The notes beneath the pieces were generated by a model. It worked only from the letters and a program-made list of their open reading frames with translations, did no database searches and had not been told where the DNA came from. Of a stretch of DNA of 64,000 bases, positions 39,601-48,600 are shown in pieces (the stretch's first letter is position 1; each line of letters opens with the position of its first letter). Position numbers and translations under genes: made by a program. This DNA is from Mya arenaria (Eukaryota > Mollusca > Bivalvia > Myida > Myidae), in NCBI RefSeq assembly GCF_026914265.1, contig NC_069125.1:8907117-8971116 (forward strand), written 5' to 3'.

Positions 39601-42600
39601 GCGGCCGGCGGCGGCGCTGTCAGCCAATATTTATGCGAAAAGCTAAACATTGTAAAGACAATTACTTAATTATTCATTTTATAATCATTATAACCCACAA
39701 AACTAAAGTACTATACTACGTCCCAGCCAGCAAAAAATATGGGACCCATATGGGTCCCACATGGGTAACCATATGGGTCCCATGTGGGCTACCCATCTGG
39801 GCCCCACATGGGTTTTGCAACAGGGCTCCATGTGGGTCCCATAAGGGCAACCCATATGGGCTGTATGTGGGACCCATATGGGCCCCACATGGGTTTTGGA
39901 ACTGGGCTCGATTTAGGACCCACATGGGTTTTTGAACTGGGCTCGATTTAGGACCCATATGGGCCCCACATAAGTTTTTGAACAGGGCTTGATATGGGAC
40001 CATATGGGTCTCACATGGTATTTGTGGGCTCTATATGCCCTACCTAAGATATTAAATTGGGGTAAACCGTTACTTTTGTTATTACATGTTATAATATATT
40101 GATTCCAATTACCTAAAATATTTGATCTTGAGTGTTCACCTATTGCATTACTATCCTTTCACTGGTTATCTAGACAAACAGCTATGTTGAGAAGTACAAA
40201 TGACATAATGTCAACATAATATTTAATTACACAACAAAGATAGCAATAATCGTATTAAGTTTATTAACATGAAAACATTAGAAATGTAAAACAAGATGTA
40301 CACTAAAAAAGTCAACAAAAATTACATACTGACAATGTTAAGATTTTGCGTAATACTGGCAATATAAAAGTGGCACACAAGAAAAATGTGACTGAAATTA
40401 TGACACATTTTTTTTCAGTTTTGTTTGACAATACCAAGCTAAAAAGATCTAGTACATTTATATGGTAATTTGATTAATAACTTAATAATAAGTGAAAACT
40501 TTGTTTTATTGATTGTATCTGTCAGTTAAAGCTGTCAAACTGAAAAAGCGTGTCAAAAATTACATGTAAAAAACACACTTTTTAAAGGCTTTAACGACAT
40601 TCGGAGCTCCTCGGCCATTTTATCAAAAACAACCTCTGATGTATTTGGACGGTTTACATACTCAAAATGCGGTATGTTTAAATCCGCTGCAAGTAGATCA
40701 CGTAGTAAATTTTTTAGCAGTTAAACTTTATGACTTAACTCTTGGGAATCTTAATCATGTTTGCAATAATACACTTCACTGGCAATCAATTTAAACTTAG
40801 ATCAATAAATACAATTCTAAAACCCTACATTTAATTAAAGATATAATTAAGAAATTTACAAACTACTTCAACGGATGTACCGGCATACATCTGTGGTTGT
40901 TTTCGATAAAAATGGCCGAGGAGCTCCAAATGCTTTAACGAAAGACGCACAAGTCTAATAAACAGAGCATGGAGTGCATCTACACATTCAAGTATAACAA
41001 TATTGCTTAGACATAAAGCAGTGTTTCAAACCAGAAATGAAATAACAGTTTTAAGTTAATTGGCACATAGGATTCAATCACAAAAATCATACATGTAAAA
41101 TAAAAAAGAATTTAAAAAAAAGAAAACAATTAAACAAAAACCAGAGCTATTGACACAATTAATGCACCTTGTAATACTGACTAGTGAACTGACATGACTA
41201 AATGTTAAAACATATATATATATCCTTATTTCCTCCATGTTTGTTGAGTTACATTACAAAATACATATGAAACAAAAGTAGAGCAACAGTATATAAGTTA
41301 TAACAAATATTTACATAATACACATCAAGAAGGATTAATTAATATATACACACTCAATCCATAGGTTAAAAACATGTATCTACCATGTACAAATCTGGGA
41401 TCACTGTTAACACCAGGGAAATAAATGGGGTTGATATAATTAGTCAGCTGGCCCCAATTTCTCGAAAGTTCTTAAGCGTAACACCCTTAAGTAGCTTATT
41501 TCATTCAGCCAAATTTCTTACTTCATCTTAAAATAAGTTTATTGTGAGTGTATCAAAGTTTAAAATGGTGTTCCCAGGATAAGAAAATATTATAGTAAAA
41601 CAAAAACCGACATCATTCCGAGATATTATGGTAATTATTCAATGCCAACAGGTTTCCCTTATTAAAAGTCTTCTTTAGAACAATCATCCAAATGTGAACT
41701 AAACATATTTGTCTTGTTGATGGGTCTCTTACTTGTCATAGACAGTTTGTCTTATGTTTATACAAAAAAGTAAAAGCAACATGGATTTGCCTATAAATAT
41801 AGATAAGAAATGCTCTTCTTGCAACCCTTAACGATATGAAAATTTAGGGAAAAAGTTGGAGATATCTCATTATTACATTGTGATACATTTTGCATACAAA
41901 CTACATAACATGTCACATGACATTGTTGTGTTTATGATAAAACAATAGAAGCATACATATTGTACATAATCAATTTGAAAAATATTCTGACAATTTTTGT
42001 TGGTTTAATTCTGAGTCGTAAATCCGAATTTTTATAGTAAATAAGTCAACATTCTACTCAGGAAGCATCGGGGTGACCCTTGCTCGGTCTTTGCGGCCAA
42101 CCTCACGACCTCGAGACTCGGAAAGCCACTACTATATGGCCCCCTCCATTTCCTTGCGGTTCTAAAGTGTGTTGCTGGGTTCAATTGTAGACATCCTGTA
42201 AATAGTGTTAGTGGATAGATGAATATCTGAGACAGTTATTTCATCAAAGTGATTATCAAATGTTTAGTAATAAATAAGCAGCATTTTATCGGCAACTATA
42301 TATGGTAATTTTAGCTAGGCAGATAAATTTAGATAGGTATCTTAAAAAGTTTGTCATTTTTTAACACTAATACTCAGTTATATTTTTTTTTATTCATTGA
42401 TGTATATGCACAGCATAGGTAGTTTAATTTAGCACACCTTAATATATACAACAACAAAACCACCTATTGAAACAGATGTTTATCAAGTGGAGTCTGTCCA
42501 GTATTGGCGGGCCAGATTTGTTGTCAACACCGTCTTCATTACCCGGGGAAACAGTGTCCACTGTGTCACTCCCACCATATTCTGCCAAGTATTTTACCTT

Positions 42601-45600
42601 GAACAAAAAGTTGTGCATGAAAATGCCTGTAAATCCACATATAAATTCAAAACAGCAAAAACTTTCAAGCAGAACCATAGTATCACACTCAATGTGGTAC
42701 AATTAAATATTAAAATTTGAAGCACTGTCAGCGCCCCCTATACTGGCTCAGTTTGTGTGCCTGCCCTTAAATTGATAATATTAGATCACGTTTCAAAAAC
42801 AAACTTAAATGAATAATGTCATTTCAAAATGTAATTTTAAAGCTCAAATTATGCATTTTTAAATTTAAAGACACCTCATAAAAAAATCAATCAACTATGT
42901 TTGGGAAACTTACAACGGATGTTGCAGCATGCGCTTGTGACTTTCGCTCTTTGAAGGCTGCCAAATCCACCACAGTTTTGAGGGGGAAAGATATCCCCTC
43001 TGGCAACTCACTCGGAACTGCATCTTGTGCTTAACCTCTCGCCAGGATGAGAAGCAGGAGCTGCGTATGCTGTCGCAATTGCGCCTGCTGGTTTCACAAA
43101 TCACAAAGATCCAGGTGTCCCGATCTGGAACAAATAACATTCTGTCAAAAAAATTTTTTTAAACAAGACACTTCAGGTAATATACAGTAAACCATTAAAC
43201 CAATAATGTGATTGGCTGTTTGTTAATGTTTAAAATAATAAAAAGATGCAAGGTTCAATTATGAAAACCATTTTACATTCCATTATTTTTTTTATTTACC
43301 TTCTTGGATTCTGCTCTGCCGAGCATCGAATAATGAACGGGTAGCTGGAATGTTTGGGGTGTTGGTCTTGGCTGTAACAGGGCCATCATCATCACCATTA
43401 GCAGCAGTGGCAGGCTGTTCACCCTGGCTCATATCCTCGTACAGCCTCGATCCTTGGTGCACTTTTAAATTGGATAAAAGATTAATGATTGTTAGAATCC
43501 ATTCAAGAGAAAAGAATATGTTAAAGTCTCTTTGGAGGTCTATATATGTAAATAGGTTCCCCACAGCTGCATGAACCATTAATTTTGCCGTTGTTTTTTT
43601 TTAGTTTTGTTTTGGCATCTGCCATCCCGAATGCCTTTACTTTATAATTTATATATTATCGCGAAATTATATAACAAAATACAAAATCGTAGCACAAACA
43701 ATACTTCTAAATGAAAGTCATCAGTAATTCACTTGTTGAAAATCAAATTACTATAAATATAAATACAAGTTGCTTTAAAAGTATTAAAAGGCATAAGATG
43801 TGAAGCCAATTCATGAAATAATGGACTTTTTTCACATAGTATCGATGTTTACATATTTTTATATAACAATGATCTTCATTTCCCTTTGTGTATCCAATTA
43901 ATATAGATGAGCAGCTATATGGGTACCATCTGGGCATTCTCAACCATATGGGTCCTATATGGGCCCCATATGGGCTTTTTGCCCAGATTCAGCCCATATG
44001 GGACCCATTTAGCCTTGCTTGCTGGGGTGTGCCTATTATGTCTATCATATATTTTCTTGTAAGAAAAATCCCCTCGATAACTCCAGAATTATACTCCTTA
44101 CACTATAAAACAATAATGGTTCATTTCTTTGTGCAAACAATAACTCATTACGAGGTAACAGTGTTTGTGGATATAATGTTCATGCCAGTTTATTTTGTCA
44201 AATGAATCGGCCATAGAAACACCAGAATAATGAATATAAATTACGAATAAATATTTTTTAAATAACTCACTGTTCACATTAACTTACAATTGATAATTTA
44301 GTATCCCATAAAAAGTTGTTAAGCAATCGGACGTTAATAATTTGAGAAATCGCATTTGTCTACGGTACTTTGGGACACCCCTCGTATAATTGGTTGATTG
44401 CTTTGCTTTCTGTTAATCAAACCGCTTAAAGTTTACAAGTACAAAAGTTGCTGCAAGATGCAGCAATTGGATGTTAGCGCGGGCCAACTATTGGTTATGC
44501 AAGTCTATATGTAGGGTAAGAACGAAGTAAATGAAGTAAGGACTAACATTGATTGTAGATGTCAGTGAAATGAAGTTACTTAAAAGATGACAGAATTGGG
44601 CTGTTGTTTTGAAATGAAAATAAAACTTAACACAATAACAATTGTACAACTGATGGTATATCTATGACAGAAATCATAATTGTATCAAATAACTTTATTC
44701 ATGAACTGTATCAATATACACACATTTATAAAAGACAACATGGCCACAGTGGTGGTTTTCTTTTGGAGTGGCTGATATGATAGCTGAAATGTTAAATATG
44801 CCAACATGATTTGGTAAATTCTGGGCAAAGTTCGAAACGTTGAGAATTTGTACTTTGATGAAATGTTGACTTTAAACAGGAGTAGCACCAAACGTTAATC
44901 CAAAAAAACTAATTAAGGACATATGCTTAAAACAATGTTTACTTTTGGCTAATAATCCGCGAAACAAGTTGACCGTTATAATTAAGTGTTACAAAGCCAT
45001 TGATTCTAACTGAAAAACACATAAAACTGTTTGCTTATGTAACAGATTTTAACACAATTAAAAAAATACATTTAACATAAACTGAAAGAAGTTGGTTATG
45101 CATGAGCTGAAAGAAAGAAGTCTGATCATCATTATTAATGTCATTTTCCTTGTTCTGTGGCGTAGATGATTTATAGGCACGCAGGATGTTTTAAACAAAG
45201 GAAAGAAGTTTAGCATATACTGACACTTACAGGTAATAAACATTATGTAATCATCATGCATTATGCACTTTTAAGGCATAAGATATAAGAATGATGAGCA
45301 GAATGTGATGCAGGTTGATAGTGGTATGACTAGGAAGTTGATCACTTAATGTGTATGGAAATATAATGACACAAAAGATTTATGAAGAAAGTGCTGAAAA
45401 TTATAGGTTACAATGAAATGAAGTGAGGAATATGTTTTAATACATGAAAAGTGAAGCATTTGTACAAAGTTTGGTGGAAATGTGTTAATGTTATTTTGCC
45501 TGTAAAACTTTTCAATTCTTTAAAATATGACATCGAAATATAAGAATAAATACTGCATTGAGTATTACTGAAATGTGAAAATATATACAAATAAGAAAGA

Positions 45601-48600
45601 ACATGAGCAATATGACATTTTATATACATTTTGTATTCAACAAAGAGTAATAAGCATGATAACAAAATATACAGAGTTAGTATGTATGCTGGGAATGGTA
45701 GAGTTGTACTGAAATGTAATAAACAATAGAAAGAATATTTGTTATAATTTGGTTTAAGTGCGACATATACAGACAAATTAATACAATACTAAAATACATG
45801 CTGGTACTATTTCATAAGCAACGAAATAGAACAGGTATGAAAGAAAAGAATATAAATGAAAATGCATGAAAACCTAGTAATATGTACCCAGTATGCAAAT
45901 GCACAGTATTTGAATGAAACTATTAATAGGGTGATAAATATCTTTTTCATGGGGGGGGGGGGGGCTTAAAAAGACTCAGTTTCAGTTGTTATGTTGGAAT
46001 GAATTGGGTTGAAAATGGGTTTATTTGTTAAATGATTTACTAACTTAAAAGTTGAAAGTTGTCAAACCCAAAACTATAAATGATATGCCTGGAGTTTTAT
46101 ATCATCAGTATAAGCATTGCTGATATGGTTGATAGCCAAAAGGCCATTATTTTTTAAAGTTTGAAAAGTCATAAATCACGAAAATGAAAAACAACAACAC
46201 ACAATAGAATGGTTAAGGGTAATGCAAAAAAGCAGGGTAAGTTGAGAAGTTGAAACAGGCATACTTTTTTAAGCATTATGAATTCTAATGTTTGTAAATG
46301 GAGAGTCAGTGCCTATAAAAGAGACATTAAATGATATATTCATCAGAGTTAAAGCTGCACTCTCACAGATTGAATGTTTGACAACTTTTTCATTTTTTGA
46401 CTTAGAACGAGCCATATTTTGCGAAAATCCATTGAAACCAGTTATATAAGACAGCTGATAAAAAAAGAATGCAGATTTTTATACGCAAGTTCAAAAATTG
46501 ATGTTTTATGCAATTTTCTTAAACTGGTAATAACAGCTTTAGCCATAAGACATTAATTTTCAAATGGAAATATGAAAATCTGTGATTTGAATTTTTGTCA
46601 GTAATCTCAAATCATTTGTTTGTGGATATTAACACAAAATTTGCGCTTTCCAAGACAAAAAATAAAAAAAGTTGTTCAAATGGTAAATCTGTGAGAGTGC
46701 AGCTTTAAGCATAACAGGTAGTAAAGAAGGGTGACATGGCAAAATGACATAGTGATATAAATACAAGTATTTCTTGTAAATTAACATTTTGTAACTGTTT
46801 AATTGAGATGTTGAAAAACAGAACATTGTTAAATATATGTACATATGAGAAATTAATTTAAACATTAATGGGAATTAAACTTAGCAAAAGCATAGTGATA
46901 TCTACAGAGCATTATGCAAACATCAGTGTTCAGATAGACAAAACCTTGAATGAGAATTCTTATAATACTGTCAAATGTCTCTGATTTTAGGAACATGTTT
47001 TGTAAATAATTATTGAAATTGCAGAACATTTAAGAAAACAATAGGAAGATAAGTAATCATTATGATGAGGTTATTAAATAATGTTACGATTCTGTAAAGT
47101 CATATATGGTGACTGTAAGATATTGGCACAACTGTCACTTAACATATTGACAGAATGGTAAAACAGAACAATGGTAAAAATGTAAGTACACTATTTTATA
47201 AATATCAAATTTCAAATCCCCCGCCACGGAGTGGGGAGGGGATTACAGAAACACTTCATCAGTCTGTCTGTCCGTCTGGCTGTAACATTTCGTGTCCGTG
47301 CTATAACTTACTTATGCATTGATGGATTACCATATTGCTTGGTACAAATGTTATCCTCATTGAGACGATGAGCAGTGACATTGACCAGGGTCCATAACTC
47401 AAAGATCAAAGTCACACGAGATATTTAAATGTCAGAGTACACATACTCGTGTCCGCGCTATAAACTCTTCCTACATATATCAAGTTTGGTCACAGTATGT
47501 CAGCCTTAACTGAAACAGTAATCTATTTTTAGTAACAGTGACAACGACGCTAGGGGGCCAAAAAGCATCCATTAAAGCTCTGCTTGAACTTGTCCTATAT
47601 ACCAAGTTTGGTCACACTATGTCAATCCTTACTTGAGTTATTCAGTACTTACCATATTTCTATATTGACCTTGACCTAGACCATAACTCTCGGGGCCAAA
47701 AACACAATCTCAGGAAAGGTCTCTATAAACTCTTCCTATATACCAAATTTGGTACCAATAAGAAGACCCTTACTTAAGTTATTCAAAACCAACCCTTTTT
47801 CTATTTATAGTAACCTTGACCTTGATCATAGGGGCCTCAAACGCATTCCCATAAAAGGTCTCCATAAACTCTTTGCATATACCAAGTTTGGTCTCTGTAT
47901 GTCAAACCTAACTAAAATTATTCGATACATAAGGTGACTTTGACGCTGCCCTAACACCAGCCCACCCGAACAATGACACAGGTCATTCAAATATCTTGTT
48001 TTCCCTTTATGAAAATGTGGTTAGGAATATAAAAATGTGCCTTTCTGAAGAAATTAAAAGAAGAGTTAAAAAGAAAAAAAGACATTCAAGTGCAATAATT
48101 TGTATTTAGGGTTAACATGAAGTTATGTTCCTTAGTGTAAGATGGTCGTCAATAATTCTGCGAAGTATTAAGTGCATTAAATGAAGGTATAGAAGTTTTT
48201 TTTATTAAAATCCCAATTTGCCCTAAAACTTTAACTTGCCCTAAAACTTTAACCTAAGTCAATCAGGGGCCATAACTTGTATTAAGGATAATGTGAATGA
48301 AGGGTATAGAAGTTATCAATAAATATATCAACCTGCCCTAAAATTTTAACCTAAGTTCCATAGTCAATCAGGGGCCATTATGTGAATAAAATATGATATG
48401 GAGTTATCTTACCTAATTATGTGATGGCTCTGAACATCTGTGTAAAGTATTACGGTAAGTCAATTGAATGAAGGGTATTGGACTTATTAGTGAAAATCCC
48501 AACTTGTTCCTTTAACCTGCCCTGAACCTTTAACCTAAGTCAATCAGGGGCTATAACTTGTATTGAGGATAATACAGAGTTATGTAACCTCATTGTGTGA

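Noticed and set aside
39588-40003. Long frames on both strands (up to 115 codons)
   Set aside because: Made by the palindromic CCCATATGGG units; repetitive Gly-Pro-His-Met text.
42911-43122. Extra exon of the fusion gene between exons 2 and 3
   Set aside because: A phase-compatible path exists through this piece, but the frame it requires is Cys/Trp/Arg-rich and unlike the neighbours, while another frame reads as a different protein.
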